64,000 nt of DNA from Candidatus Colenecus caballi (GCA_018065615.1 JAGHSY010000031.1:20672-84671), one strand, 5' to 3'. Positions 15,346-24,200 are shown, counted from the stretch's first letter. The notes: generated by a model from the sequence alone, not told the origin. Program-made: numbers and translations.

Positions 15346-17928
15346 TCAATAGTATGTGTTCCTTGCTGTTTCCTGAATCAGTTCCGGTTTCAGCGGACCG
15401 GCAGCAGACCGCAGGGGTGCTCTGGTCTGCGCATTCCCATTGTATTCATAACCAGGCAGACAGATTATTACAACTTCTGACTGATCATAATAACTGAAAC
15501 AGTAATTGGTTCCACTGATTCTTATCATTGGAGCAATTTGAAAAACGCCGGCCGATATCTGTTTGTTGAGATAGGAGTAAGAATAATACTCAGGGTTGTC
15601 ATAAATGTCACCGCTTCCATGATGGTATATCAGAGGATTACCTTCCTGCGTGAATCCCAGATATGATGCACCGTTGTAGAAATCCTTGAAGAACACATAA
15701 GTTCCGTCAGAAAAGTCCTTTGTGTAGAATTCTATATAATCGGACTCAAGGCCATTGTAGCAATATGCCCAGTAATAATTGTTCCACCAATCCCTGTATG
15801 GGTTCGATACGCGATATATGGGTCTCCCTGTCTTTTCCTGAAGAATTTCCACGGTTGAACTGTATGAAACATAGCCGCTGTTAAGGGTGAAAGCGCTGAT
15901 TATGTTGTCATGGAATGTACCAGATCCGATGCTGGTAAATTCGTATTCACCTCCGGTTGCGGCATATCCTCTTGTAAATCCTTCCTGTCCGTAAAGGTTT
16001 TTGGCATACAATAATATCGTATAACGGGTGTCAGGCTGGAGACCTGTAATCTGAACTTTTTTGCCTGAAGCCAACGATGAGATGTCTCCTCCTGTGCTGA
16101 TGCCATTATTGATGGTATATGACATGCAAGAATCCGGATTCAAGGCGGATATTTGAGCTTCATCAAGTATGACATATCTTACAATTTCTGCTGCTTCCAC
16201 TTTCACAGTCATATCTATTTCCAGAGGATTGTTTTCATTCACTGTGGCTGACAAGATGACCGGTTCGCAGTAAGGTGCTTCATCGCCGGGTGCAACATAT
16301 CCTATCATCCGGTAACTGTATCCGTAGTAGTACTCTCCGTCAGCGTAGTTGCAGTCTCCTGCGGCAAGTACAGTGTAAAGACCCGTACTCCTGCCATTCA
16401 TTGAATATGAGTAGTGATTGTCTCCATAGTTCTCATTTGTGAAAAAGTATTGGCTTGCGTGTGTGCCGGCCATTGTCTGGTATATGTCATCCATATAAAT
16501 GTCGGTACCTTCCAATATTGATATACCGAAATTCCTGTTGTCCATAGCTGCCTGTACAGAATTCCATTCGTATTCCGGAATGTAATCGATACCTCCGGGA
16601 TAGTAATACACGGGGTATCTTACGTGTCCGGGAAGAGTCAGGGAAGATCTGCCGTAATAATTTGTGGTCCAGCGGTTGCCGTCGCTCCATTTCAGATAGA
16701 GTATGGAACCGAATTGCCAGCATCCTTCATAATCTGAATATCCGTAAATGTCAAAATCGTATCCATTTTCGTAGCATGTAGATTCCGGCCTGATTTCTCC
16801 ATAAGAACTGATTATACCTGTTGAACTGCCACTTTCAATATAGGCTTTCTGGTCATCCGATGCATTCACAATGATAGCTGCACCTTCTGAGTAACTTAAC
16901 TGATAATTGACCAGTTCCTGACGGATAGGCAGGTTCTTGTAGGGATTCATGATCATGTAGCGTCCCGGTACAGATTCATCTTCATATACATCTACATCCA
17001 TCTCATAGTGTGGAATTCCAAAAGTGGATGCCAGAATGTCATCCAGCCATTTGCCCGTTCCAAGGTATCTCCAACCGTCCATCTGGCCGCCGTTGGTGAA
17101 CTGCAGGTCGTTGTCAGGAAGCCAGTCGTTTATTGTGGCTGAGAAATCTGTGAATATGTTTTCATTTGTCAGGGTGACTCTGGCGTTTGCCTGATATCCG
17201 GCCTTGAAATTGAATGCAGATGGCAGGGTGTATGTAATCTGTTCCCCGTTTTCTGTCGTTACAATGAGCTGCGGCTGTGAAGTCTGAGGCGGCAGAATCA
17301 GAATCCAGGACTGGGTGCCATCGGCACTGACCGGACATGCTTTGATTGTCCCGCGTGTCCCGCATGGTGAAGTCTGGTCTCCGGATATGGTGCACTTGCC
17401 ATACACGTCTGAAAAATAGACATCCTTTATGGTCTTGTCAGAATTGTTGGTAATGTTAATCTGTACTTTGCTCAGCATGTGGTTGACATTGAACCTGACC
17501 ACGTTGTTCGGAGCGGCAGTTGTACCGGCCATCATCAGGTCCGATGCGGTGTATAGCTGGTGGGTGGTCTGGTCTGCGTTGACCGTGAACTCATAATTGC
17601 TCATATCCTGCGTCATGTCTGCCTTGTACGGATAATACAGACGGAAATCCGTACTCTGACTCTGACCGTCGGCCCAGCTTATCGGATTGTCCGATGTCAG
17701 TGAACCGTTGGAATATACATATTTCCTGACACCAGAGTTTATCGGACTCATGGCAATGATGGCAACCTGATCGCCATTTTCAAAGTTTGTGTCTGTAGCT
17801 CTTACAGAATATGTGCCGATGGTGGCCTGAAAATCAACTGCATTGTCTTTGGCCGGCAACTGCATTTCCTGCTGGCTGCATGATACAACAGCCAGTATAC
17901 ATACTGATAGAGAAAGTATTTTCTTCAT
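15346..17928 (-). CDS. Large fimbrillin-family surface lipoprotein
   Basis: The 860-residue protein has a lipoprotein signal (MKKILSLSVCILAVVSC, acylated Cys17). An N-terminal fimbrillin-like domain at about 25-270 is recognisable by VDFQATIGTYSVRATDTNFE, a GDQVAIIA strand, and YLYYPYKADM- and FNVNHMLSKVQI-like motifs. The remaining 590 residues are rich in Tyr, Gly and Asn, and include a probable fibronectin-III-like segment (QITGLQPDTRYTILLYAKN). Fimbrillin-like lipoproteins form fimbriae or surface adhesins in Bacteroidales after export and cleavage. This one is two to three times longer than a typical fimbrillin, so it may be an anchor or tip adhesin; that role is inferred. It lies 12 bases after another fimbrillin-like gene. 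Confidence 0.75.
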   Translation of the reverse strand: MKKILSLSVCILAVVSCSQQEMQLPAKDNAVDFQATIGTYSVRATDTNFENGDQVAIIAMSPINSGVRKYVYSNGSLTSDNPISWADGQSQSTDFRLYYPYKADMTQDMSNYEFTVNADQTTHQLYTASDLMMAGTTAAPNNVVRFNVNHMLSKVQINITNNSDKTIKDVYFSDVYGKCTISGDQTSPCGTRGTIKACPVSADGTQSWILILPPQTSQPQLIVTTENGEQITYTLPSAFNFKAGYQANARVTLTNENIFTDFSATINDWLPDNDLQFTNGGQMDGWRYLGTGKWLDDILASTFGIPHYEMDVDVYEDESVPGRYMIMNPYKNLPIRQELVNYQLSYSEGAAIIVNASDDQKAYIESGSSTGIISSYGEIRPESTCYENGYDFDIYGYSDYEGCWQFGSILYLKWSDGNRWTTNYYGRSSLTLPGHVRYPVYYYPGGIDYIPEYEWNSVQAAMDNRNFGISILEGTDIYMDDIYQTMAGTHASQYFFTNENYGDNHYSYSMNGRSTGLYTVLAAGDCNYADGEYYYGYSYRMIGYVAPGDEAPYCEPVILSATVNENNPLEIDMTVKVEAAEIVRYVILDEAQISALNPDSCMSYTINNGISTGGDISSLASGKKVQITGLQPDTRYTILLYAKNLYGQEGFTRGYAATGGEYEFTSIGSGTFHDNIISAFTLNSGYVSYSSTVEILQEKTGRPIYRVSNPYRDWWNNYYWAYCYNGLESDYIEFYTKDFSDGTYVFFKDFYNGASYLGFTQEGNPLIYHHGSGDIYDNPEYYSYSYLNKQISAGVFQIAPMIRISGTNYCFSYYDQSEVVIICLPGYEYNGNAQTRAPLRSAAGPLKPELIQETARNTYY

Positions 17929-17940
17929 TTCAGAAAATGA

Positions 17941-18834
17941 TTATTGTTTGACAAAATCCATAGAACCACCGTTGTTCCAGTCATTGATGCTCAAGGAGAA
18001 TTCAACAGGTTCCTCTTTCCCAGGGTCCGATGTGGTGTCGATTACCAGAGGGTCATTCTCATTATCCCACTGGTTGCCGGCATCGAACGTAATTTGAGAA
18101 TCAAGGACAAACGTCTTGTAAGTGCCGTCCTTCATATTGACCCTAATTGATGGTCTGGCTTTCTGCGGTGCTATGAGGACTGAATAATATGTTTCTGATT
18201 CCGATGAAACATACTGCCCTGCCTTTATTGATGTGGTGACGGATGTTGAGAGAGAAACCTCTCCTTTGGCCAGATTCACTGACGTGCTGGCGCTTACACC
18301 GCTGACGGTGACAGATTCAATGTCAGATCCGCTGCGGTTTTCGAAATACAGTGCAAGCCGTACCATTTTGTGGGAGAAGCTGAATGTAATCTGATTCTCC
18401 CTTGAAGTCAGTCTCAATGAGGCAACAACAAGGTCCGATGCCTTGACAGCAGCTTCCGTACTCTGGTCTTCCATTACAGTGAATGTGCCGGATCCGGTCT
18501 GGTATGCACCTGAATATGGGGAATATGCGGCAAATGTGATGCTTGACACCTTCTTTGCAAGGTCCCATCTTACCGGCTGGGAACACTGCAGTGTGCCATC
18601 CTGACTGACTGAAGCCAGGAGGTTGTCTGCATTGACGGGGCTGCCGGCAAAAATACCGGCCTTATCTCCCGGCTCAAGCATCCTTTCTGTTTTCCACAAG
18701 TTCACATCGTACTTGAATGTGATGGAGGACAACTCCTCCTGCTGTTCTTCAGACAGGTCGCTCAGGTTTCCCACCTGGTCACATGAACACAGGCAAAGCA
18801 GTATGGCGGCAATGTGCAAACATGTATTCTTCAT
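17941..18834 (-). CDS. Fimbrillin-family lipoprotein
   Basis: From the ATG at 18834 the protein has a lipoprotein signal (MKNTCLHIAAILLCLCSC, acylated Cys18) and a single fimbrillin-like domain: FKYDVNLWKTERMLEPGDKAG, ITFAAYSPYSGAY, ASDLVVASLRL and FSFSHKMVRLALYF. It is 297 residues long. An upstream in-frame ATG at 18945 would place the signal peptide inside the protein and is rejected. A TATTTTTG element sits at 18839-18846, so close to the ATG that the mRNA would be nearly leaderless if it is used. It is probably a surface fimbria subunit, co-transcribed with the large lipoprotein downstream. Confidence 0.75.
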   Translation of the reverse strand: MKNTCLHIAAILLCLCSCDQVGNLSDLSEEQQEELSSITFKYDVNLWKTERMLEPGDKAGIFAGSPVNADNLLASVSQDGTLQCSQPVRWDLAKKVSSITFAAYSPYSGAYQTGSGTFTVMEDQSTEAAVKASDLVVASLRLTSRENQITFSFSHKMVRLALYFENRSGSDIESVTVSGVSASTSVNLAKGEVSLSTSVTTSIKAGQYVSSESETYYSVLIAPQKARPSIRVNMKDGTYKTFVLDSQITFDAGNQWDNENDPLVIDTTSDPGKEEPVEFSLSINDWNNGGSMDFVKQ

Positions 18835-18880
18835 GTCACAAAAATAACCAATTATTATGGTCTGTAGGACGTTAGATGAA

Positions 18881-18916
18881 AAAAGACAGGAAAGCCGGCC
18901 GGCTTTCCTGTCTTTT
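18881..18916 (-). terminator. Perfect 36-bp palindromic terminator
   Basis: AAAAGACAGGAAAGCC and its exact complement flank a self-complementary GGCC, a flawless 36-bp palindrome. It lies nine bases after the stop of the carboxyltransferase gene, and its arms end in a T run, so it should terminate the minus-strand operon from 24.0 kb. Confidence 0.8.
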
Positions 18917-18925
18917 CCATAGAAC

Positions 18926-20707
18926 TTATTTTTCAATCCAGCCAATCACTTCACCCTTTGCAACAAGAGCTCCGTGTTCCTTTTCGACTGCTGCAATGTG
19001 GCAGTCTTCTGCTGCTGTTATGTTCTCTATGAAACTTGCACCTGTTTCCTGAATGGCGCACATCCAGTCGCCCTTCTTGAACTGCTTGCCGTAAGGCGGA
19101 TTGCAGGACTGGTCAACATAGTCAAGATCCCAGATTACGCGGCCCTTGACCGGAGCTTCAATGGCTTCGGCGTCCGGATGCAGAATGGCGCGCTTGTCAG
19201 CGGCAGTAAAGTGCTTGACGGGTGCGCCTGCAGTACCGGCCTGAGCCTTTTCCATGCGTGCCATGAGGTCCTTGTTGAACTGGTCCTTTGCCTGACCTGA
19301 CTTGTATTCGCGGTACTGTTTTTCGTGCATTGCGAATTCGAACAGTTCTTCATCGTCCTGACCGCGGTCCCAGCCGTTTTCGGCCATTTCCTTCTCAAAG
19401 CGGGGAAGTTCGTCGGGGTAGAGTACCTGAGGATCATCGGTGTAGAATTCCTTGCCCTGCTCCTTGGCAAGAGCAATGATTTCAGGAGCCAGTTCGCCGG
19501 GCAGCTTGCCTGACTTGCCCAGTACCATGCCCCACATGGCGGGATCCATGCGTGTGAAAGGCTTCTCGTCCATTGACTTTGAGTACAGGTTCATAAGGGC
19601 TGCGTTCTTTACGTACTGGCTGAACGGGGTAACCAGACACGGTGTTCCCAACATTGGCCATATGCGCTGGACCTCATCGAACAGTTCGACCAGAAGTTCG
19701 TCTTCGGACAGTTCCTTTTCACCTTTCTTCTTAAGGTTGGTGTTGATGGCTGCGTGCATGCCTTTCAGGTCTGCCATGAGTGAACCCATCATGCCGCCGG
19801 GAAGGCCGCAGCCCACCAGCAGTGAACTCATCAGTGAGTTCTTGGGGTCAATCCAGTAGCCCAGGAAGTCGTCCATGAAGCTCTGTGTAAGGCTGCGTGC
19901 CTCCATGTAAGCCTTCATGTTGATGTCCTTGACCAGGAAACCGGCATCCTTCAGCATGGACTGTATGGTAATTACATCGGGATGGACCTTGCCCCATGAC
20001 AGCGGTTCCATGGCAACGTCAAGAACGTCACCTCCGGCCTTTGCAACCTCAAGCATGTTGGCTACTGCAAAACCCGGACCGTTGTGGCCGTGGTACTGTA
20101 TGATGATGTCCGGGTGCTGTGACTTGATTGCGCTGACAATCTTGCCCAGCATTGCGGGACGGCCAATTCCGGCCATGTCCTTCAGACAGATTTCCTGTGC
20201 GCCGCCTTCAATGAGCTGTTCGGCCAGATTGATGTAATATTCTGCGGTATGTACCTTTGAATATGTGATGCACATGGTGGCCTGAGCCGTCATGCCTGCC
20301 TGCTTTGCCCACTTGATTGAAGGTATGATGTTGCGCGGGTCATTCAGTCCGCAGAAAATGCGTGTGATGTCAACGCCCTGGGCATGCTTCACCTTGTACA
20401 TGAGCTGGCGTACATCGGCGGGAACGGGGTTCATGCGCAGTGCGTTAAGGCCGCGGTCCAGCATGTGGGTCTTGATTCCTGCTTCGTTGAAAGGTTTCGT
20501 GAAAGTGCGTACGGCCTGATTCGGATTCTCACCGTACAGAAGATTGACCTGCTCCATGGCACCGCCGTTGGTTTCAACGCGGTCAAAGCAGCCCATGTCA
20601 ATGATTACCGGAGCAATCTTTGCAAGCTGGTCCTTGCGGGGTACATACTTGCCTGATGACTGCCACATGTCACGGTAAACAAGACTGAATTGGATTTCTT
20701 TTTTCAT
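18926..20707 (-). CDS. Biotin-dependent-type carboxyltransferase (OadA/PycB-like) without a biotin lysine
   Basis: The 593-residue protein has a carboxyltransferase TIM barrel with the metal site expected of oxaloacetate decarboxylase alpha or pyruvate carboxylase subunit B: Asp13 (VYRDMWQSSG), the carbamylated-type Lys176 (CLKDMAG) and His206/His208 (QYHGHNGPG). A C-terminal barrel-sandwich domain from about residue 517 has the shape of a biotinyl domain, but the MKM site is absent; the aligned region reads QETGASFIENITA with no lysine. So either carboxyl transfer uses a separate biotin carrier or the enzyme does another reaction. It is the last gene of the operon from 24.0 kb, 24 bases after the SDR gene, and ends at a strong palindromic terminator. 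Confidence 0.8.
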   Translation of the reverse strand: MKKEIQFSLVYRDMWQSSGKYVPRKDQLAKIAPVIIDMGCFDRVETNGGAMEQVNLLYGENPNQAVRTFTKPFNEAGIKTHMLDRGLNALRMNPVPADVRQLMYKVKHAQGVDITRIFCGLNDPRNIIPSIKWAKQAGMTAQATMCITYSKVHTAEYYINLAEQLIEGGAQEICLKDMAGIGRPAMLGKIVSAIKSQHPDIIIQYHGHNGPGFAVANMLEVAKAGGDVLDVAMEPLSWGKVHPDVITIQSMLKDAGFLVKDINMKAYMEARSLTQSFMDDFLGYWIDPKNSLMSSLLVGCGLPGGMMGSLMADLKGMHAAINTNLKKKGEKELSEDELLVELFDEVQRIWPMLGTPCLVTPFSQYVKNAALMNLYSKSMDEKPFTRMDPAMWGMVLGKSGKLPGELAPEIIALAKEQGKEFYTDDPQVLYPDELPRFEKEMAENGWDRGQDDEELFEFAMHEKQYREYKSGQAKDQFNKDLMARMEKAQAGTAGAPVKHFTAADKRAILHPDAEAIEAPVKGRVIWDLDYVDQSCNPPYGKQFKKGDWMCAIQETGASFIENITAAEDCHIAAVEKEHGALVAKGEVIGWIEK

Positions 20708-20731
20708 AATGATATGTTTTTCTAAACTCTT

Positions 20732-21532
20732 TTACATTGGGTTGATGGAACGTGCAATCCTTGCGCACAGTCCGGGGAAAAAGCGCTTTATATAGACCAT
20801 GAGCAGTTCCTTGCGGCCTACCAGCACTTCACGCTTCCGGCGGTAAACGGCGCGGACAATCCTGCGTCCGGCTTCATCGGGGGTACACCCTCCGGCCTGT
20901 CCGGCGTCCATCTTTGCATGCTGCTTTCCGTCCTTTTCAAGCGCATAGAACGAAATGCGTGTCTGGACACGTCCGGGACAGACAATTGTCACACGGATGC
21001 CAGCCTTGTAGTATTCGGCCTGAACGGTCTCGAAAAATCCGTACAGGGCGTGCTTGGATGATGAGTATGCGCAGCGCAGAGGGAATCCGAACCTTCCGTT
21101 TATGCTTGTGGTGACAACCAGCTGGCCTCCGCCGCGCTCAATCATGCGCGGAAGAATGACCTTGGTCATGAGCACCGGAGCAAAATAGTTTATGTCCATC
21201 ACCTTGTTGATGACACGCATTTCGGTGTCACATGTGGTGCCGCGCTGGCTTATGCCCGCGTTGTTGTAGAACACGTCAATGGAACCGAACACGTTCCAGG
21301 CCTTGTCGGCAAGTTCTTCAACCTGATCTTTCCTTGACAGGTCGAAGGGCAGGGCGACAGCCTTGGGCGAACCAAGTTCCATGCATCGGTCTGCAACTTT
21401 CTTGAGCAGATCATCTTCAAGTGCGGTAAGGACAAGCTTTGCACCTTCCTTGGCAAAACTGTAAGCGGTGGCCTCACCTATGCCCGATGAGGAACCGGTT
21501 ATCCAGACTACCTTATCCTGAAACTTATTCAT
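20732..21532 (-). CDS. Short-chain dehydrogenase/reductase (candidate 3-oxo-capnine or 3-ketosphinganine reductase)
   Basis: The 266-residue SDR has the cofactor motif TGSSSGIG, the NNAG motif, Ser and the catalytic YSSSK in order, and a C-terminal hydrophobic segment (VYIKRFFPGLCARIA) as in membrane-associated lipid SDRs. It resembles the dehydrogenase/reductase SDR7-type branch, which includes ketosphinganine reductases. Its ATG overlaps the stop of the cysteate-synthase-like gene (ATGA at 21529-21532), so it belongs with that gene and the acyltransferase. I infer that it reduces the 3-keto group formed by the alpha-oxoamine synthase. The exact substrate is not shown by sequence. Confidence 0.75.
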   Translation of the reverse strand: MNKFQDKVVWITGSSSGIGEATAYSFAKEGAKLVLTALEDDLLKKVADRCMELGSPKAVALPFDLSRKDQVEELADKAWNVFGSIDVFYNNAGISQRGTTCDTEMRVINKVMDINYFAPVLMTKVILPRMIERGGGQLVVTTSINGRFGFPLRCAYSSSKHALYGFFETVQAEYYKAGIRVTIVCPGRVQTRISFYALEKDGKQHAKMDAGQAGGCTPDEAGRRIVRAVYRRKREVLVGRKELLMVYIKRFFPGLCARIARSINPM

Positions 21533-22746
21533 TTGTCAATTGCCTGTTTGAACCAAAGTGCGCGCTCTGAACCTTCACCGGTGTTGAGCATAACCAGATC
21601 TCCGTCCTTGAATCTGCCTTCCTCCAGAGCCTTGAAGAATCCGGCAATGCACACGGCCGATGCCGGGCCCATATATACTCCTGCGTTTTCCTTTACGAAA
21701 CGTCCTACCGTCTCAAGGCCTTCTTCCTGTATGCGCAGGAATCAACCGCCGCTGTTCCTGACAATGGGACCTACAAGCGGATACATGCCCGGCGTGCCGG
21801 CTGTCAGAATGGAAATGCGCGTATGCGGGGTGACTGACGGGAACTTCCTGTTCCAGCCTTCCGGGAATCCGTTCTCAACAGCCCATTCCCATGCCTGTAC
21901 CATAGGGTCACAGGTGTCCTGCTGGACAAGCAGCATACGCGGCATCTTATACTCGGGATAGGCCGATGCAATCTCACGCATGCCCTTTTCAAATGCGATG
22001 GGGCTTGTGCCGCCGGCTACGGCCTGCATATAGACATCGGGTATCCTGCCCAGCTGGCGCAAGCATTCAAATACAAGTGTCTTCTTGGCTTCAACGCGGA
22101 TGGGGTCTATGTTTCCGGCCGATATCATGACGTTATGCGTCTTGTGGAATTCGGCAGCCTCGGCCTTTGCCTGACCGTATCCGCCATCGGACACGACCAG
22201 ATTCTGGCCTGTGGCGCGTATGGCGTCCTGCGATTCCTGATACATGTCATGCGGGGCGAATATGTCAAACTTCACTCCGGCCTTTGCCAGATATGTGGCG
22301 TATGCGGTTGCTGCGTTTCCGGTCGATGCAAGGCAGTATTCCTTGACGCCGTGCTTTTTGAACAGGGTGGCTGCAAGTGATGCGGCTATGTCCTTGAATG
22401 TGCCTGTACCCCCGTTAAGGTCATTGCGGCAGACGACAACTTTGATGTCCTTGTCGTAGTTGTCCTTTGCGTAGTCGCTCAGAAACTTCCATTCTTCAAT
22501 TGGGACTGCACCTTCACCGCAGGACACGGTCTCATCGGACTCTTCAAGCGGAAGGAAGGGCAGGTAATGGTAAAGGTTGCTGACGTCCTGACCGGGGGCG
22601 CAAAGGGTGTCAAGCAGACGGTAATCCCGGTCATAGACCACCTCTGCATGATTGCTTCCGCATTCACACAGCTGGTCCTGACTGAACCACGCGGCAAAGT
22701 CGCCGATGACCTTTCCGCACTTTTTGCAGACTAACCTGTAACCCAT
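21529..22746 (-). pseudogene. Threonine-synthase-like PLP enzyme (candidate cysteate synthase) with an in-frame UGA
   Basis: An N-terminal zinc ribbon (C7, C10, C27, C29) precedes a fold-type-II PLP domain with the lysine in GGTGTFKD (Lys118) and the phosphate-binding STGNAATAYA. This matches threonine synthase and its paralogue cysteate synthase. Translation from 22746 reaches a TGA at 21742-21744 after RNSGG (334 residues). The same frame then stays open and keeps family-like sequence (FLRIQEEGLETVGRF, VYMGPASAVCIAGFFKALEEG, NTGEGSERALWFKQ) up to a TGA at 21529-21531 that overlaps the next ATG. So the gene should encode 405 codons, interrupted by one stop. It starts on the last base of the acyltransferase stop (TAATG). 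It may be a nonsense mutant or, less likely, a recoded UGA. Confidence 0.75.
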
Positions 22747-24020
22747 TACTTTGATTCGTGGAGACGCTTGAATACGTTCATGTCCTGGATTCCGCCCTCG
22801 TAGTAGCCGCTGTCAAGTTTCTTCTTGACTTCCTTGAATACCTCTATGGTACGTGAAACGTGGTCAAGAGTATGTGCGGCTGTCGGGATTATGCGCAGCA
22901 TGAGCTGGCCCTTGGGGATGACAGGATATGTTACGATTGAGCAGAATATGCCGTAGTTCTCACGCAGGTCAACAACTACATTGGTGCCTTCGTTCACGCC
23001 GCCTTCAAAGAATACGGGTGTTACAGGTGATTCTGTCACGCCGATGTTGAAGCCTTCGGCCTTGAGACCGCCCTGCAGGGCATTGACAATCTCCCAAAGG
23101 TGTTCGCGGTATTCCGGATGGGCCTTGATAAGGTCAAGACGCTTCTGGTTTCCGATGACCAGTGGCAGAGGCAGTGACTTTGCATAAATCTGTGAACGCA
23201 TGTTGCATTTCAGGTGGTCAATTATTTCAGGCTCTGAACTTACAACACCGCCAATAGAAGCCATGGACTTTGCGAATGCGTCAAAGATGACATCAATCTG
23301 GTCAATGACTCCGTAGTGTTCTGCTGTACCGCGGCCGTTTGCACCCATGGTACCGAAACCGTGGGCATCATCAATCAGTATGCGGAACGGATATTTCTGC
23401 TTGAGTTCCACAATGTCGGCAAGATGTCCGCAGTCACCGGCCATGCCGAACACACCTTCTGTGATGACCAGAACGCCGCCGCCCTGTTCGTCAGCCAGCT
23501 TGCAGGCGTTGTTCAGCTGCTTTTCAAGGCTTTCCATGTTGTTGTGCTGGAAAGCGAAGCGCTTGGCAAGACTCAGGCGCATGCCGTCCAGGATGCATGC
23601 GTGTGATTCGGAATCATATACAATCACGTCGCGACGGCTTGTCAGAACGTCGATTATTGAAATCATTCCCTGGTAACCGAAGTTGAGGCACAGGCCTGCG
23701 GGTTTTCCTACGAATGCTGAAAAGTCATTTTCGAACTTGATGTGGTAGTCTGTGTTGCCGGACATCATGCGTGCGCCCATAGGTGCACCCAGGCCGAACT
23801 GTGCGGCGGCATCGGCATCGGCCTTGCGTACTTCCGGATGGTTTGCAAGTCCAAGGTAGTTGTTGAGGCTCCAGTTCAGGACCGGTTTGCCGTTGAATTC
23901 CATTTCGGGACCTATTTCTCCGACAAGGCGGGGAAACATGAAATAACCGTCACCAATACCCTGATACTGTCCGAGAGGGCCGGGGGTAGCCTTAATTCTC
24001 TCAAAAATGTCTTTGATCAT
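22746..24020 (-). CDS. Alpha-oxoamine synthase family acyltransferase (candidate cysteate/serine C-acyltransferase)
   Basis: The 424-residue PLP enzyme has the alpha-oxoamine synthase hallmarks: a His140 stacking residue (SESHACILDGMRLS), DDAHGFGTMGANGRG and the Schiff-base Lys251 in FDAFAKSMASIGG. This family joins an acyl-CoA or acyl-ACP to an amino acid with loss of CO2 (serine palmitoyltransferase, 2-amino-3-ketobutyrate CoA ligase, cysteate acyltransferase). Direct coupling to a threonine/cysteate-synthase-like gene and a reductase favours cysteate acyltransferase, the first step to capnine and sulfonolipids in Bacteroidota. No threonine dehydrogenase, the usual partner of the CoA ligase, is adjacent. 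It heads a four-gene operon with its own promoter. Confidence 0.75.
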   Translation of the reverse strand: MIKDIFERIKATPGPLGQYQGIGDGYFMFPRLVGEIGPEMEFNGKPVLNWSLNNYLGLANHPEVRKADADAAAQFGLGAPMGARMMSGNTDYHIKFENDFSAFVGKPAGLCLNFGYQGMISIIDVLTSRRDVIVYDSESHACILDGMRLSLAKRFAFQHNNMESLEKQLNNACKLADEQGGGVLVITEGVFGMAGDCGHLADIVELKQKYPFRILIDDAHGFGTMGANGRGTAEHYGVIDQIDVIFDAFAKSMASIGGVVSSEPEIIDHLKCNMRSQIYAKSLPLPLVIGNQKRLDLIKAHPEYREHLWEIVNALQGGLKAEGFNIGVTESPVTPVFFEGGVNEGTNVVVDLRENYGIFCSIVTYPVIPKGQLMLRIIPTAAHTLDHVSRTIEVFKEVKKKLDSGYYEGGIQDMNVFKRLHESK

Positions 24021-24065
24021 ACTGTAAGGAATCTATTGTTTGTATTTTGCTTATTCTCAATAATT

Positions 24066-24090
24066 TGTGAATCGGTCACAATTTGATTCA
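24066..24090. promoter_or_regulatory. Inverted repeat in the leader of the candidate sulfonolipid operon
   Basis: GTGAATC (24066-24072) and GATTCAC (24084-24090) form a 7-bp inverted repeat with an 11-base spacer, just downstream of the expected transcription start. It could be an operator or a small leader hairpin. Confidence 0.35.
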
Positions 24091-24101
24091 CGAAAATTTG
24101 T

Positions 24102-24109
24102 GCAAATAT
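24102..24109 (-). promoter_or_regulatory. -7 element of the acyltransferase operon
   Basis: TATATTTG on the minus strand matches TAnnTTTG. Transcription would start near 24096 and give a leader of about 76 bases containing the 24066-24090 inverted repeat. A -33 TTTG is not present at the ideal distance. Confidence 0.5.
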
Positions 24110-24200
24110 ACAAAAATGCGAATCAAAACCTATTTAAAAAAGGTTATAATTAGGGCCTTAATGATGATTTTTGTGAATAAATATTCAGTGTTTCCGAATA

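Noticed and set aside
21742..21744. Selenocysteine or UGA reassignment as an established explanation
   Set aside because: UGA ends many genes here (for example kdsC's neighbour, GH43, proB), so the code is standard. I cannot see a convincing SECIS hairpin after the UGA and no sel genes are in the window. It is kept as an open possibility only.
22746..24020. 2-amino-3-ketobutyrate CoA ligase (threonine catabolism)
   Set aside because: The fold is the same, but no threonine dehydrogenase is adjacent and the gene is coupled to a threonine/cysteate-synthase-like gene and an SDR. The ligase is not excluded but ranks lower.
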